64,000 nt of DNA from contig JANQRU010000004.1 of the NCBI GenBank assembly GCA_028284415.1, positions 930,001 to 994,000 on the forward strand, given 5' to 3'. A program made the translations under genes and the position numbers. Under the pieces are notes generated by a model, which saw nothing but the letters and a program-made list of their open reading frames with translations, did not search any database and was not told the DNA's origin. The stretch is from Pyrinomonadaceae bacterium. Its GTDB lineage: Bacteria > Acidobacteriota > Blastocatellia > Pyrinomonadales > Pyrinomonadaceae. How positions within the stretch are numbered: position 1 is the first letter of the stretch; every line of letters starts with the position of its first letter. Positions 63,511 through 64,000 of this stretch are shown one piece after another.

Positions 63511-64000
63511 ATGTCAACAATTGTAGTAGTAAGAAAAGATGGAAAAGCTGTGATTGCCGCAGATACTCTAACAACTTGCGGGAACACAAAAGAATCCGCT
63601 GAATATGTAGTTAATCACCAAAAAATCCTAAAATACGAAAATAATTATTTAGGTATCTCAGGATCGGCAAGTTTGCAGATCGCGGTGCAGAGTTTTTTGT
63701 CGAATACGAAAAAAGACTTTTCGTTTGCAAGGGCAGAGGATATATACAAATTCGGGCTTTCGCTTCATTCGGAATTAAAGGACAAACACTTTTTGCGTCC
63801 TGATGATGAAGAAGACTTTGAAACATTTCGCGGAGATATTCTGATCGCTAATAGGCATGGAATTTTTGGATTAAGCTCTTATCGTTATGTGCAGGAATAC
63901 TCAAAATTCTATGCTAATGGAAGCGGTAGCGAATATGCTCTTGGAGCGATGTTTGCGGTTTATGGCGACTCAGAAAAATCAGCGGAAGATATAGCAAAAA
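63511..64000 (+). CDS. HslV-like Ntn-hydrolase, second copy (3'-truncated by window end)
   Basis: The frame starts at ATG 63511 and runs off the right edge, so only 163 codons are visible. MSTIVVVRKDGKAVIAADTL parallels the copy at 58821, but residue 2 is Ser rather than Thr. AADTLTTCGN, YANGSGSEYALGAMFAVYGD and SAEDIAK match position by position. It may be a hetero-subunit partner or a specialised paralogue. Confidence 0.78.
   Translation, partial: MSTIVVVRKDGKAVIAADTLTTCGNTKESAEYVVNHQKILKYENNYLGISGSASLQIAVQSFLSNTKKDFSFARAEDIYKFGLSLHSELKDKHFLRPDDEEDFETFRGDILIANRHGIFGLSSYRYVQEYSKFYANGSGSEYALGAMFAVYGDSEKSAEDIAK

Noticed and set aside
63511-64000. True HslV of an HslUV protease
   Set aside because: Sequence is distant, residue 2 is Ser, and hslU is not adjacent.
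1-64000. tRNA, rRNA, prophage or IS transposase genes
   Set aside because: None recognised in spacers or frames of the window; small tRNA genes cannot be fully excluded by eye.

Overview
The window is about 64 kb of densely coding, AT-rich bacterial DNA. It has no rRNA, tRNA, phage or IS transposase genes that I can see. A PIG-L deacetylase with a ThuA-like tail next to a sodium:solute symporter, many AQ-ending signal peptides, M16 peptidases, a Ni-SOD with its SodX protease and a CysO/CysM/Mec cysteine route suggest an Acidobacteriota (Blastocatellia-like) genome. This is inference from gene content only. Most genes are chromosomal housekeeping; the 32-40 kb stretch of secreted proteins looks accessory.

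Layout: 0-4 kb, 5'-truncated symporter and PIG-L deacetylase. 4-11 kb, broken ClbS/DfsB gene, 3D-domain protein, PilZ, saccharopine-dehydrogenase-like enzyme, SanA-like protein, AraC regulator, ECF sigma factor. 11-20 kb, class V aminotransferase, lepB, carA, AI-2E transporter, a GT-C-like membrane protein, hydrolase, thioesterase, truA. 20-24 kb, sulfatase, PhyH dioxygenase, ferredoxin, sodN-sodX. 24-27 kb (minus), cysM, mec and a cysO-moeZ fusion, preceded by a Cys-codon leader peptide and a terminator. 27-32 kb, lipA and an M16 peptidase. 32-40 kb, duplicated small secreted proteins, a VWA lipoprotein, a metzincin-motif giant and other secreted proteins. 40-48 kb (minus), complete his operon hisGDCBHAF(IE) behind a His-codon leader peptide and terminator. 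48-57 kb, FHA/M15-like fusion, cyclophilin, NorD-like VWA protein, AraC regulator, serine hydrolase. 57-64 kb, trmFO, two HslV-like Ntn-hydrolases flanking iclR, aceB and aceA.

Two themes stand out. First, two amino-acid operons on the minus strand carry leader-peptide attenuators. The cysteine leader has Cys codons at 11, 13, 14 and 15, and all three alternative pairings (1:2, 2:3, 3:4) can be written out. The histidine leader has six His codons in 22 residues. Second, the window is full of short palindromic repeats of many unrelated families. Every spacer in the his operon contains one, each with its own sequence apart from one decayed copy, and in places the repeats have become coding: they form the C-termini of HisC and HisD and the signal-peptide core of the PIG-L deacetylase.

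All functional calls come from reading translated sequence and motifs by eye; no database search or folding program was run.
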